64,000 bases of DNA from Carallia brachiata (GCA_021464245.1 JADCRB010000030.1:2073376-2137375), one strand, 5' to 3'; shown: positions 39,553 to 53,351, numbered from the stretch's first letter. The notes: generated from the letters alone by a model not told the origin. A program made the numbers and translations.

Positions 39553-40107
39553 ATGACAAAATAGAAGAAGGGCAAAGAAAGATTGGAATTGAAAAAACAA
39601 AACAAAAGCCAAAAAAAAAAACCCCAGCTAGCTAATCTTTGCAATTGCGATCACCTCTACACCGACCCATCACCAAAAACCCCCCACCACCACCACCGCC
39701 AGCACTACCACCACCAACAACAACAACAACAAAAAGAAGGAAAAATATATATATATCATCGGCTGCTGCTGCTGCTGCTGCTGCGGTTTTCCAGACAGAC
39801 ACACAGAAAGTCAGAAACACAAACAAACGATATTCTAGACACAAGAGCAGGAATTCCAATAAAAAAAAGTCAGCGCCACCTTCCTGCTACCCCTCCTGCT
39901 GCTACTCAGAACCCAAGAATTCAGGGAGTCCAAAGGGTATATTCACTAGATTTTTCTTCTCTCTTTTTTGTGGGGTTGCAATAAAAAAAAAAAAAAGAAA
40001 GGAAAGAAAAAGCCAGAAGAAGCTAGGGGGAGGTTGTGAGAGTATGGATTGGTTGTCATAATTCGGGTCTACTGGATCGAACAGGTTTAAGAGGAGGAGG
40101 AGGAGCA

Positions 40108-40826
40108 ATGGCTGGCCTGTTCTCATTAGGTGGTGGTGGTGGTGGAAGAGAGAGTAACAACCAAGAGGAACAACGAAATAACCCGCAAACTGAAATGGGT
40201 CAGCCACAAGAGGGCAACTGGTTCTGGTACAGAAATAACGAAGACATTTCTTACAAGGGTTTTGAGCCGTGGCAGCAGCAACAGGAATTCTTCCAACAGC
40301 GTCACTACCACCAGAATCCACAGCAAGATCTCTATGCATCAGCAGCCGGGCTAGGTGTAGGACCCGGGAGGAGCTCAATCAACGTCTCTGATGCGTCGTC
40401 TTCGAGATCATCAGCAGCCTGGATGATGATGCGGCCCAGTAGTAGCAGTGCTACTGGTGCTGGAAGCCTCAGCTGCCAAGATTGCGGCAACCAAGCCAAG
40501 AAAGACTGCGTACACATGCGATGTAGGACTTGTTGCAAGAGCCGAGGATTTGACTGCCAAACCCATGTTAGAAGCACTTGGGTTCCTGTCGCCAAGCGCC
40601 GCGAACGACAACAACAGCTTGCTGCTTTGCAACAACCACAACTGATACTCCGAGGAGGAGAGAATTCCAAAAGGCACAGAGAAAATCCAAGCTCTTCTGC
40701 CTCTCTTGCTTGCACTCTTTTGCCAACCACCACGTCAGGTATAAAGATAACCAAAAAAACTCCCAATTCTTTTTGTTTTTTTTTCTCCTTATCTTTTCAT
40801 TTTTCCCTCAGCTACTATATGTGTTG

Positions 40827-40857
<31 letters not shown>

Positions 40858-41767
40858 CTCTGCAGTCAGTGAGGGTGAGTACTGAAAGAAGCAAAACTCA
40901 CAGTTCCAAAGATTGACACTTTAGAGAGACACATCCTCAGAGAATCTAAAAGTGGGTGTCTAATAAGACTGTGAGAAAAAGAACATCGATCGATTGCGTG
41001 TAATGAAATGGACCTCCGTCCATAGTGAAGTGATCAGTGATCACCATCATCATCAGCTTTTCTTCTCTCTCTCTCTCTCTCTCCCCTCATCTTCTCTCTC
41101 TATAAGTCTTCTCATTAGCCAGCTTTTCCTTTTACAAGCACTGTTTTTTAGTAATCCTGACGAGTGGATTGACGGGAAAGAAACTATTTTTTCTCGTTGT
41201 GTGTGTGTGTGTTCTGTGTGTGGCTGTTTATTGCTTTCATGCTACATGAAATGTAATTTAATAAAGTAATGAAACTTCATATTGTTTCATGTATTTTTAA
41301 GCTGATGATATATATGTTTGTTTTCTATTAACTTGTTTTTAGGGTTGGAACTGGGGAATTTCCCGCCGGAGGTAAGCTCTTCAGCGACGTTCCGTTGCGT
41401 TAGGCTGAGTGGCGTTGATGAAAGTGACGATCAGTGTGCGTATCAGACGGCTGTGAACATTGGAGGCCATTTGTTTAAGGGAATTCTCTACGATCAAGGC
41501 CCTGAAAGTGGCTATATGCCTGGTGGTGATCAGACGTCCTCCGGTGGGGATGGGAGTGGTGGTGGGGGTGGTGGACTACAACCGCTGAATCTAATCACCG
41601 CCTCTGCGTCCACAGCAATCTCTGGCAGCAGTGGCGGTGGTGGTGGTGGTGGAGTAACTGTTGCTGCTTCCTCCGCCTCCGCATTTGTAGATCCTTCCAC
41701 TTTATACCCAATCCCACTCAACGCTTTCATGGCTGGTACGCAATTCTTTCCACACCCCAGATCATGA
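40108..41767 (+). CDS. SRS: SHI-related sequence (SRS/STYLISH) zinc-finger transcription factor
   Basis: Plant-specific activator; SHI/STY proteins promote auxin biosynthesis genes and gynoecium, stamen and leaf development. Two exons, 40108-40738 and 41343-41767, 351 aa. The start [10 protein letters not shown] is the conserved family N-terminus; the frame is open for 24 more codons upstream (to 40036), but these do not resemble the family. The RING-like domain [17 protein letters not shown] plus [14 protein letters not shown] covers residues 123-153, followed by the basic [10 protein letters not shown]. Exon 2 holds FRCVRLSG and the IGGH dimerisation domain (I250-H253, then [13 protein letters not shown]), two poly-Gly tracts and the C-terminal [12 protein letters not shown]. 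The [10 protein letters not shown] and YKGFEPW blocks place it in the SHI/STY/SRS5 branch, not the LRP1 branch. The intron (604 bp) contains TA and CT microsatellites. Confidence 0.93.
40826..41083. repeat. TA and CT microsatellites in the SRS intron
   Basis: A TA run at about 40828-40853 and a CT run at about 41064-41083, both inside the single intron. They are simple-sequence tracts with no coding meaning. Confidence 0.9.
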
Positions 41768-44700
41768 AGCACCAAATTCTTCAATCCTCTCTGCCTTCCA
41801 CATCTCATCTTCTTCGCTTATATTTAAAAAAAAAAATTGACAATGATAACTCAGAAATTGTAGTAGGGAAGTACGTAATATTTGAGGCACCCATTGGAAG
41901 TAGAAGTTACGAAAGAGAAGTTGCAGGGAAAAAGAATTGTGAAAAATGCGAGACACGTAGTTGTTTTATGCAAATTTCAATGCCAATTTCAAGTTATTAT
42001 TATTAATTTTTTTTTCTTCTTTTTCTTGGTCTCTATTTCTCCTTCTTTCTTTCTTTACTTATTTGTGGAATTTAAGGTTGTGTTATCCTAGCGCAAGATG
42101 GGCAAGCAAGCATGTAGTGGGTGTGAGTAGTGTGCGTGGCTGCTTCTTGTTTTTGTTAATTTGTTTTTATTTATATATATTATATAGAAATAGATATATT
42201 GTTTTGTTTTTGTGGGTGTTTTCTGTCTTCTATTTTGAATTTTGCATTGCCCTTGTTTTGGACTTTGGAAGCTGCCCTTTTTCCCTGTTTACCCGTAAGT
42301 TTGCCGGTTTCAAATGGGAACGAAATTGGTTATTTTCTTCGGTGTTGGACAAACTACAAAGACAAACCTCTTTTTACTTAACGCGGTATGGGCTGTGTCC
42401 AGGCATGCATGAGAAAGCTCTCTGTGTCTCTCTCTCACACACACACACTTATGAACATGTGAGACTTATTGTTTGCATTTCTTATTCTTGATAAATTTCG
42501 TTGATTGATATAGACATGCAAAAATGTGACATTGTTGACAAAATGGGAAACATTGCTTACCAACTGCTCTTGTTCAATGCGCCTGTAAGAAAGTATAAAT
42601 ACACTTTGTTAAAGCATTAGAAGACTGATTTCTGTTGACTTTCTTTTTTTTTGGGATTGTGTTTATGAGACTGAAAGATTGATGAGAAGCTTTCCTTGCT
42701 CTACTAACCACCGGAATAGTGCATATTCTCTGACATCTGTGCTACATAAGGGCCCTTATCGCGAAGAATTTATCTTTCCCAAAAAGAATTTCTTGGCTGT
42801 GTTTTCTTGTTTTCAATTAGCCATGGTGTAAGTTAAATATAGTTAATATTTCACTAATTCTCACAAAGGGTCCTTACTAATTAGTGCAGGCATTTCTTAT
42901 TATGCCAATGAATGTGACTTTGTGAAAATGCAGTAAATTGCAAGCCGTCAGCTGATTCAAATTATAAATAGAGTTTGACTAGGTGGACAGAGTAAATATA
43001 GCCAAAGGGGTGATACTAAAGAATTATTAGAACAGATTTTCTATTTCAATAATTTTCTATTACCGAGTTGCGTTCAATCTCTCAAAATGTTTACTATTTC
43101 TCTCAAAGTGAAGACTACTAATTCTATTTATAATTATAACTGAAGACCAATGCTAGGGATTTTAAGATTTTTTTTGCTATTTTCGTAGGTTTTGTGGCAT
43201 GTTTTTATCTTGCATGGAAGGGCCGCCCACCAGTATTTGTAACATTTAACACAGAGGTCAACGTTTTGTTCAGATTACGTCATTCTTAAGAACTAATGAC
43301 TAGCTAAATTTACTAGATTTTTTCTTCATCAGACACACAGAAGAAAGTTTCTTCTTTCTGTTGTTAGTTTTTTTCTTATTTTTTTAAAAAAAGTCTAATA
43401 AATGTTTGAAAACAGTTTTCAGTGAGCTGGCCACACAGTTATCGATAGGAAATGAATAAATGTCTTTTCAAGTTGATAATACATGTTTTACATTATAGGT
43501 GGGCCTTGTATAATTAATATCCATTTAATTTAATTGCTAGTTTGACTGACAAAGTGTATTTTGTGTTTGTGTGTATAAAGACGGTCCAGTGTACCAAACA
43601 TCGTATTTTGTGTTTGGGTTTGGGGATAAATAATAGGAAAATATTAAGCAGCATCTTTTAGCTAACATCAAAATGATATCAAAGTGATATAAATTATTAT
43701 ATGATTGAATTAAAAAAAAAAAGATAAATTATTAGATATCGATCGTTAGATAAAATGTATTATTACTTTGATACTATATAGGGTCAAGCTAAACCCTAGA
43801 TAATATATGCAGCCTATTTTTATTTTCACGTAGGCTGTGTAGTCAAGGTTTGCTCCTATATTATTTCTCAAAAAAAAAAAAAAGGGTTTGCTCCTATATT
43901 ATGTGTAACTATATATGTACACAATTTACTGAATAAATCTTCGATATCGTGCATCAAACAGATGTATTAAGGCTAACAGCAAAGTTTATTGTTTTAGTAG
44001 TTATATTTGTTTTAAAGATGTCATTGTTATACCCAAGCAGATGAAGAAAAGTTGTTTTGCACTCTAAGAAACGATGGATTTGTTGCACTGTTTGGCTTTG
44101 CTCCTTTGACTTTATGGTTGAACAAGGAAAAACAAAATGCCACAACCACTTTCTGATTGAATGATCTCCTAGAAAATTAATGTGTAGCCTGCTTTTGGGT
44201 GTCGAGATGGCTAGGTATTTAGTTTGAAATTAAGTTTGAGAGACTAGGGAGCACATACTTTCCGTATGAAAGCACCTACTTGTTTTCAATGTTTGACTTG
44301 TAAAAAAAAAAAAATTTGAGTATTGTTCCTTGCACGAGCACATACTAAGAAGAGGAAATTTCAGTGGCAGTAAGTACTCCCAGAGGTACCCAGTTTCTAT
44401 AGTAAATTTTTGCTATTTTTTTCAGATTATGAAGAGTTACCATGAGTGACAATCTCTTAGTCTATGTAAAGCACGAACCAAAAAGAAAAAAAAAAAAAAA
44501 ATCTGGGTTGGGGGTTGGAGTTGCATAGGGACTTAGCTTAGCTGTACTAAGAGGCTTAGCACTGCACATACTAAATTGATAATTGATAAATTGCTCATTC
44601 TTAGATGAGCTATTTGTTTTGAATGTTGGTTTCCCCATGATGTTTTTAACAAGGCAGGAAAGAGAAGCCTAATTATGCCATACGGACTTCAGTATGTCTT

Positions 44701-47700
44701 TTGATGAGGAAAATTGTTAGTCACATAACTCCTTTGCACTTCAAGATACTTGCATTTTCTTTAATTATTGATTTTTTTTTTCTTTTTTGTTGATATAATT
44801 TGCATAAGAAGTTCCGAGGATGAGTTTTATTAGAATTTGGTAGATTAAATATAGAAATGCATCCATAACATGCCCCCATATGAAGCACATGCATGTATAT
44901 AGATCTACCTGGGAAATGATAGGAATGTTAATGTCATAGATTTTTTTTTTTTTTTTTTTTGCTAACACTCTTTGCCACATTTAATTTTCTGGCATTTGTT
45001 GGCCGAACAAAGGATGAGAAGTGAAGCGGAAATGCGGGCAATTTGCCTATGAATCACAACGTTTACAATTAACTTTCCACCATCATAATGCAAAAGAATG
45101 CCAAATCGCACGTCTTTTTGAATGACTTTACAGAATCTATTTTTTCTCGAGTTTGATGGTCTTCGTCAATCCACTTTTTTTTGCCTTTTAGACTGTATTC
45201 TCTCACCTGGTTTATTTGTTTTTGGTGCATAGGAGTCCTTAATGTGGTATTTGTATGGTTTGCCTATCCGAACTTCAAAGTTTCTCTTTCCATCGTTACT
45301 CCAAGTTCGCAGCGTTAACGTGTTTGCAAAGTAGTCCAATCTTTAAACTACTTTCCATGCATATGTGTTCGTTTATTCATCAAATCAAACCGATTAATGA
45401 AACACTTTTATAGTGTTGTGTGTGTATTCGCTTTCGATTCAAAAAAAAGTTCAAAAGATATAGTCAGCAATGGTGTAAGAATGCAACACCTTAGACAAGC
45501 GATGCACCTTTTATTTTGGTGCATAAAAATAGAAAAGTAGAAGTAATGTTCTATAATTTTGTTAAGATACATTAAGACTCTGTGTTCAAGGGTTGCGAAG
45601 CGGCTAGATGATCGCATTATTATTTAAAAGAAAAATAAAGCAATCTTTTGCCATCTCCCGCGCAATTCTGACGTTTCTCAATTTCTTTCCTGCTCCATTT
45701 GTTTTGCCCTCGCGAGCCTGCTGTTACATTTCTCTTTGCGCTGCCACCCCTTGCGTTTAATTTGTCAACTTGAAACAAATATGGAAACTGGAGATTGATA
45801 GTGGTATGTATATCACTTGTCCGTTTCTTAATTGGAATTATATATATCTTGAAAAACACAATAGATCACTGCTCAGTTGCTCTTGCTCACACTCAGAGAC
45901 AGACACAGAGGGTGGGTGTGGGGCGCCATTACTTCATACAAAAACCATGAGCATCTCAATGCATTTCCATTTAAGTCAAGGCACACCCAAAGGCGTAGGA
46001 TAGAATGTTAGGGTCTGTTAAGGAATTAGGACCCTCTATGGGGTGTTCAAAAATTAAAAAAAAAAAAAAAAAAAAGAACCCTCTAAGGGCTGTGTCAATT
46101 ATTTCAGCTTTGGAGGGGTAACTAGGGTGAGCCCAGATTTGTAGGGATTCACAGGATCATAATGCTGTTTTAATGTGAACATAATTTGGGTGGTCCCAGC
46201 AAGCATTAGGACTCCCTTTTTTCTTTCTCCTCATTAATTATTTTCTTTCTTTCGTTAAGAGAATAGAGAAGCACTATAGTGTTTTATGGGTCGTTAGGAA
46301 ACACTGAGACTCTGTGTACAAAGAGATTTTTTTTTTCTCAATTATTTAGTGTACTATGTAAGCTGTTAGCTATACGTAATAGGAATTATATGTGAGAGAA
46401 TATAACTAACCCTCCTTTATAAAGTGTCAACCTTCCCACCCATTGGTTTGAACTTTGAATAGGGCATCCCTTTACGTCTTTCAGTTTTGCTGCAACTTAA
46501 AGAGGCGCTTTTAATCTTCACAGCTTGCATTTCAGCAAGCCCTATATGACTTGTGAGAAACCAGGTGACAGATTGTACGTATATAAGCTATAATAACTGT
46601 TGTCTGTTATGCATAATACATCTGCTCACCATGAAGCAAAGGCAAAAAGCTAGGGGGGAAAAGGGGAAATGAAAAGAAAAGGAAAGGAAAAGCAACTCTG
46701 TTACTAATTGCCGCAAGTTTGTTTCAAAAGGGTAACCCGTTTGTGCAAGAAGGCTGCAATGCACTGTTTAAGTTTGGCTCTGCGGCTACCACAATGCAGC
46801 ATGGTTGGTCTAAATTGTGGGTCCTTTTTTTTTTTTTTGATACATAAATTATGGGTCCAATTATTTGCTAATTTTATTCATTTTTCTTATGAGTGTAGTT
46901 TATCTATGATCATACAACAGAGATCCATTTTTTCATTTTTATTTTAAATAGACCCTAATTATTATGTAGTGTAAAATGATGAATAAATTATACTTAAAAA
47001 AAAAGTGAATTAAATTAAAAATCCCTCATGGATTATCGCAGCCCTTTTTTTTAGATGCCTAAATATTAGAGACCCCAAACATTACAAACTGGATAAATGT
47101 TGTTTTTCTGTGAGCCGCTTCCAACATTCTGTTCACCGGTGCTTCTTTGAACGTTCTAAAATTTGAAATCGTTAATATGTTTGCCAAAAATAAAAATCTT
47201 TAAGTTTTAAAGAAATTTTGAAACCAGAGAAAAAGAGCCAGTAGTCAAATTAAATTGTAGGGATACATGCATACATATGGCAAATAGAATTTTACTTGCT
47301 CTATAAGCAATTAATCGCAAGATCAATTTGAAATAAAGAACCAAAAAGATAGTCCGCCATCATTACAGAACTTAACTAGTAATCTAGATTACGCTTCAGC
47401 AGTTTCCTTTAAATAGGAGAAAACCAAGAATATTGCTTCAAGGGTGATGTGGTTATCATGCCAAATCTAGAACCTAGTGTAATATTGTTATCAATTATTC
47501 AAGTTATTTTATTTTAATTATTTTTTTTTCAATTTCAGAATTAAAAACCACATGTTAGTGAAATTTTTTCCTTCCCCAAGCCCCAAGATAAGGGATCCTG
47601 ATGCATGTGAAGTTTCTCTTTCCCAAACTTCAAGGTGTAGGAGCCTCGTGCATTAGGCATTTTGGTTGATAAAATTTTGAGAAAACATGTTACAAATCTT

Positions 47701-49764
47701 CACTTCTCTTCTAGAGCTTTTTCAGGTTCAGGGCATAAGAACAGCTTCTAATGATCTGAATTAAAGAAGCCCAATTAATGGTATATCTATGACTGTGGGT
47801 GTTTTTTATTTTCTCCTCTTAATTTCTCTGATGATGGGGTGATTCATCACCACTGCAATGGGATAATTATTACGCATTTTCTTGAAAGTATAAAAAAGGG
47901 TGTATCCACGTACGGCTCGATGAACCTTTAAACTTCAAGTCATTAGAGAAGGAGACCAAGCGTTTCAATGTCGAATACATGGCTATATGTATAGCTTGTG
48001 TTAGAGATGCCCCTCCTGCTGCTCGATTCTTTTCATAGTAAGATTATTCAGTTCTTAAAAAGAATGACATAACATTATCAAATTACAATAATGCTGTCTG
48101 AAACAAAACCAGACTCTTGGTACTCTTTATCTGCCACCATGCCCAAACACCACTAATGGGGGCCAATGTGCCCTATATTCTGGTCCTTTTGTTGGGCATT
48201 CACTTTGCTTAATCCTTAGATCACGCCATCCCTAACGTATCCGTGGTTGATGATGGGACATCGATGCCATATTCGAGTCAAAGCCAATTGCTCAAGTAAA
48301 AAAGAAAAAAAAAAAGTACGTAAGTTTATTCGACTTCCGACATGTCCAAAATCGGAGGAGGCTCAAGAGCGTTTGATTTTGTGAGCTCACATGGAAATCC
48401 CACAAAATCAAATGCTCAATGACAATATAGCATTGCTCATTATTTAAAAAAATAAAAAATTTAAGCACAATCTTATATTTTTATTTTAAGAATGGCAATA
48501 AATTGTTCAAGCAAAAATTTAAATTATTAGGTGACTTTCAAAATTTAAATCACATATTAAACTTATTTATCTTTACGCTAAAAGTTTAAAAGAAAAACAG
48601 TTCAACTATAACTATAGAAATTCACAAAAGGTGTAGAGCTTAATTCAATGGTAATGAGGTATGTGCCTCGTTATAATGAACTGAATTTGTACTACTTTTT
48701 TCATATAATTGTGACCACTCTTTCAAGATAAAAATAAAATAAAATTAGATGTGAGAGTAATGTAGTTTGAAAAAAAAGTCTTTTTTGTTATAAAAATGTG
48801 ATTTTTTCTTTTTTGAATACATCCGAACTTAAAAAAAAGAAAATATTATAAAATTCAGATAACATATCAAAAACCATTCAACTCAAAAAAACTTAAACTA
48901 TTGAGTAAAGCTCAAAATATAGATTATCCATTAAACTCTAACATATAATTTTCCAATCCCCGATAAATATATGATAGCATTCTAATATTCATTTGTCGTC
49001 GAGCAATGCTAAAAAACCAAAAGCTTTTTAACTAAAGGCTTGTCTATTACATAATGTGATTTTTTTTTTTTTGTAATTGTCGTGTGTTATACTAAGATTT
49101 CAGCCATAAATTTTGAAAGGTAGAATTTGTTTAATAGATAAAAAAATATTGGCATACGAGACACACCAAATCGACTAGTAACAAACTGATAAAAATCGGA
49201 GTTTACCCCTAATTTTCGTTCTCCGTTTTCTTGGGCAAAGCTCGGGGATATTATCTCCAATAAAGTACAACAAGATTTTTTTTCAGGGCCCAATAACCAG
49301 CATCCTACCTAGGCCAGGCCTAATAAGCTGGGCCGGACGCGATATATGGGCTGCTACAGTTGGGCTCCGTGGAAGAATGGTTGTGTCACCACCGGCCATA
49401 TCCAAAATGTAACAAAATTGAAAGGACATTCGGCTCTCAGCCCACCCAAAGAGGAAGTTTTTGGTATAACGAAATTCCCTTCTCCGACTCCTTTGGATCT
49501 CTGAGACATTCCACCTTTGGAATATTTCTCTCCCTCTCCTGCCAAGTCTCAAAATGTGTTGCTTTGTGTGATTTTTTTTTTTTTTTGGTTTTTTTTTAGC
49601 CTTTTTCTCATCTGCCTCCACCACCACAATTGCAGCTGAAACTTCTCCCCGTTTTGCCTTTGATCCATTCCCATTTTTATCAATCTCATTTTCTTAGTCT
49701 TTCACACAAGAAGAAGAAGAGGGAAAAAAAAAAAAAAAAAAAAAAAGAGAAACAAAAAAAAAGA
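41768..49764. other. Eight-kilobase non-coding interval between SRS and PMT genes
   Basis: It begins with the SRS 3' flank, where a 176-codon hydrophobic frame (41961-42491) is judged spurious. Beyond are long T/A homopolymers (for example 44941-44960 and 46049-46076), the short words ACCCTCTA(T/A)GGG on both sides of the 46-kb poly-A, and dispersed repeat copy 3. Open frames are 60-115 codons, T-rich and without domains. The last 500 bp is the PMT promoter and leader, ending in a poly-A run (about 49727-49745). Confidence 0.6.
48875..48945. repeat. Dispersed repeat, copy 3
   Basis: The best preserved copy of the family described at 25008-25076. It contains CATTCAACTC, ACTTAAACTA and ATTAAACTCTAACATA in order. 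Confidence 0.6.
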
Positions 49765-52700
49765 ATGCCTCTAGGCGGCAGCAGGTCACGGAATAGTAAG
49801 CGCGGCTCCTCCTCTTCATCTTCCTACACATCAGTAATAACTACCGTAGCGTTTACAGCATTATGTATTGTTGGCATTTGGATGCTGAACTCAAACTCTG
49901 TGGTACCTCCGCAAACGACTAACCGCGCTGCTGCTGTCACGGACACCACCAGCAGCGGCTCTGATACCACTGATACCGACATCTCTATGTCTAATGAGCC
50001 TCAGAGAACCGACACCGGAGGCACCCGTACCGATACTGATCTATACTCCTCCAATGAGCCCCGGAAAATGGAAAGCTCTAGCAAAAAAGACCAACCTGTT
50101 TTTGAAGACAATCCTGGCGATCTTCCTGTTGATGCAATCGAATCTGATGAGCCTAAAAGCAACAAAGAGGATGATACTAAGATTGTAGCACAGAATTCGG
50201 AGAGTCTAAAGGGGAAAGAGTCTGCTGAAGAGCAGGAGAAGCAGGAACAGAAACAGAACCAGAACCAGATATCCGAGGAAAGCACAATAACCCAAAACAA
50301 AGAAATCCAGGAAACCACCCAAGAAAGCTCTGCATCTGAAAGTGGTAAAAATGTACAGGAGTTTCAGACCCAGAATTCAGGCAATAATCAAGATCAACAG
50401 CCAGATGGGGATTCTGAGAAGCAAATGTTGAACGAAGAGCAACAACAACAACCTCAAGATGATGTAAAAATTATGGAAAAAGGTCAGGATTCCCAAGACT
50501 CGAAATCATACGAAGAGCAGCAAGAACAGCAACGACGAGAAGATGCAGGAATCCTGAGCAGTACGCAGGAATCACAGAAACAGCCATCAGACAAACAACA
50601 GGAGCCAGAAAATCAAGAGCAACAGCTAGAACAAAAGCAGGAAATCTTATTAAATACGCAGCAGGGGCCACAAAAACAGGTTTTTCAAGATGTAACAGCC
50701 CCAGGAGTTGAACAAGCTGAGGATCAAGCGTCTGGAAAAACAACACAGGATACCAAAACCAAAACCGATATTCAAGCAAGTGGGAGAAATTCTGAAACCG
50801 CATCAGAAGCAACAGCAGGGAATAAAGCTGAGGGGGAATCAGCATTTCCCGACAGTGGCACCTCAGGAATCCCAAAAGAGTCGAAGGAATCAAAAAAATC
50901 TTGGTCTACTCAGAAAGCAGAATCAGATAATGAGAAAGAGAGACGCAAGGACGAGTCAGAAGGCAAAGGAAGCATATATGGCTACACTTGGCAGCTTTGC
51001 AACGTAACTGCAGGTGCTGATTATATACCTTGTTTGGACAACGAGAAGGCATTAAGACACTTACACACTACTGGGCACTATGAACACAGAGAAAGACATT
51101 GCCCTGAGGATGCACCAGATTGCTTGGTCCCATTGCCTGAAGGGTACAAAAGAAGCCTCGGATGGCCCCAAAGCAGAGACAAGGTAAATACCATAAGATC
51201 TTTGCAGTTTATCCTAAGGTGATCTTGTTGTTTTTGTAACTTTAGTAATGTGGTTCAACAGATATGGTACCACAATGTGCCTCATACGAAATTGGCAGAA
51301 GTGAAAGGACACCAGAATTGGGTTAAAGTCGCGGGTGAGTTCTTGACCTTCCCGGGTGGTGGGACTCAGTTCATCCACGGAGCTCTCCACTACGTTGATT
51401 TCATCCAGCAGGTAAAATGAACTCATAATCTAATTGAGAAATGCGGCAAAACAAGTTCCAAAGATCATCTCTCAATTTGTAGTTCTTCGTTTTTGGCTGC
51501 AGGCAGAGCCAAAGATTGCATGGGGGAAGCACACTCGAGTTCTTTTAGATGTTGGATGTGGGGTTGCAAGTTTTGGCGGCTATCTTTTTGAAAGGGATGT
51601 TCTCACAATGTCTTTTGCACCAAAAGATGAACATGAAGCTCAAGTCCAGTTTGCTCTTGAGAGAGGAATACCTGCAATTTCTGCTGTCATGGGTTCTCAG
51701 CGTCTGCCATTCCCAAGCAGGGTCTTTGATCTTGTGCACTGTGCACGTTGCAGAGTTCCCTGGCACAATGAAGGTGTCAACTACTATGTGGCTTTCCATT
51801 ACATGTTACTCTTGGTCTAAAAACTATTGCATTTATCACCAGTTTTTACATGCTACTGCATAGTAAAAATCAATTCATTTGTTTATCTCATCATGTAAAT
51901 CTATAAATAATTCCTCGACAGTCAGCTTTTATAGCACGATTCTTTCAGTTCTGCTTTTCACTTCCTGATTATCGTGCTAAAGGGATTAGATGCTATTAGG
52001 TGGTCTATTACTTCTGGAACTAAATCGAGTGTTACGACCTGGAGGTTATTTTGTCTGGTCGGCCACTCCTGTATACCAAAAGCTTGAAGAAGATGTGAAA
52101 ATATGGAAAGGTATGATATTGTAAACTGATTCGCACACGTGTAAATAAAATCAGTCGTGCTGACTTACTTTCATGCTTTTAGCAATGTCTGCATTGACCG
52201 TTTCCATGTGCTGGGAGCTTGTAACAATCAAGAAGGATAAACTCAATTCTATTGGTGCTGCCGTCTACCGAAAGCCTTCCTCCAATGATTGCTATGACCA
52301 AAGAAAGAAAAACAGTCCTCCAATGTGTAAAAACGAGGACGATCCAAATGCTGCGTGGTAGAATTTCCCACTTTCAGCTTTGGCCTGGTGTATGAGATTT
52401 CTATTGTCAACCCCTTGTTATAAAGGGTAATAACGCCAGGTTTGCCTTTTCAGGTATGTACCTCTCCAAGCATGCATGCACCGGATTCCTGTTGGCAAGA
52501 CAGAGAGAGGGTCTCAGTGGCCTGTTGAATGGCCTCGTAGATTACAGACTCCTCCTTATTGGCTGAACAATTCCCAGATGGGAATCTACGGCAAGCCAGC
52601 TCCTCAAGACTTTGCCAGAGACTATGAACACTGGAAACTGGTGGTGGGCAACTCTTACATGAACGGATTGGGTATCAGCTGGTCCAACGTTAGAAATGTC

Positions 52701-53351
52701 ATGGACATGAGAGCTGTTTATGGGGGGTAAGTAATGATAGTTTCACATCATTACATATTCGTCACTGATCTCCTTTGCTATCTGTCCTATTCTATGCTTA
52801 ACATCTCATTGACATAAAACTTCTGCTGTACAAAATCCAGGTTCGCAGCAGCTCTTCGAGACCTTAAAGTATGGGTGTTAAACGTAGTGAACATAGACTC
52901 TCCAGACACACTGCCCGTAATTTATGAAAGAGGTCTCTTTGGGATATACCATGACTGGTGTGAATCCTTCAGCACTTATCCTCGAACTTATGATCTCTTA
53001 CATGCTGATCATCTCTTCTCCATGCTTGCAAAGAGGTGAGAAGTTTTTCAATCAATGGGCTTCTTTTTCGCAATTACACTTCAGGCATGAATCAGCAGAG
53101 CATAATGACCAGACTGTAAATTTTTCTTTAACAGGTGTAAGCTTGCTCCTGTAATGGCAGAAGTTGACAGAATAGTTAGGCCTGGAGGCAAATTGATTGT
53201 CCGCGACGAATCAAGTGCAATAGGAGAAGTGGAGAACTTGTTGAAGTCCTTGAGGTGGGAAGTTCATCTAACCTTCTCCAAAGATCAAGAAGGTCTACTT
53301 AGCGCACAGAAAGGCGACTGGCGGCCTCAAGCATTTGCAGCTTCACTTTGA
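49765..53351 (+). CDS. Probable SAM-dependent methyltransferase, PMT/QUASIMODO2 family, long-stem type
   Basis: Type II Golgi membrane protein of the putative pectin methyltransferase family (DUF248), most like the long PMT24-27 group. Exons: 49765-51183, 51262-51411, 51503-51773, 52000-52110, 52183-52357, 52454-52726, 52841-53035, 53135-53351; 936 aa. The start MPLGGSRSR is chosen because the 45 codons upstream are T- and A-rich leader sequence. A short basic cytosolic tail and one membrane helix (about residues 23-43) are followed by a Glu/Gln/Ser/Lys-rich stem (about 60-400), then the catalytic domain from [10 protein letters not shown] (405). Cofactor motif [16 protein letters not shown] (from 536), [48 protein letters not shown] and [15 protein letters not shown] are all intact. 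The length exceeds most family members because of the stem. Confidence 0.93.

Noticed and set aside
39583..40061. 133- and 140-codon + frames and opposing - frames with poly-Pro, poly-Ala or poly-Gly
   Set aside because: Created by CCA/CAA/GCT triplet repeats in the SRS leader; not conserved protein sequence.
41961..42491. 176-codon + strand frame, hydrophobic, just after the SRS gene
   Set aside because: T-rich 3' flanking DNA gives Phe/Leu-rich translation by chance. It has no domain, overlaps other frames and starts inside the likely 3' UTR.
46021..46100. ACCCTCTA-like words flanking a poly-A run, suggestive of a retroposon target duplication
   Set aside because: Almost nothing lies between them except the poly-A itself, so there is no inserted body. 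Likely a local slippage duplication.
49630..49764. 45-codon upstream extension of the PMT frame
   Set aside because: It translates a T-rich leader and a poly-A tract (Lys run). The family start with a short basic tail before the membrane helix fits the Met at 49765.
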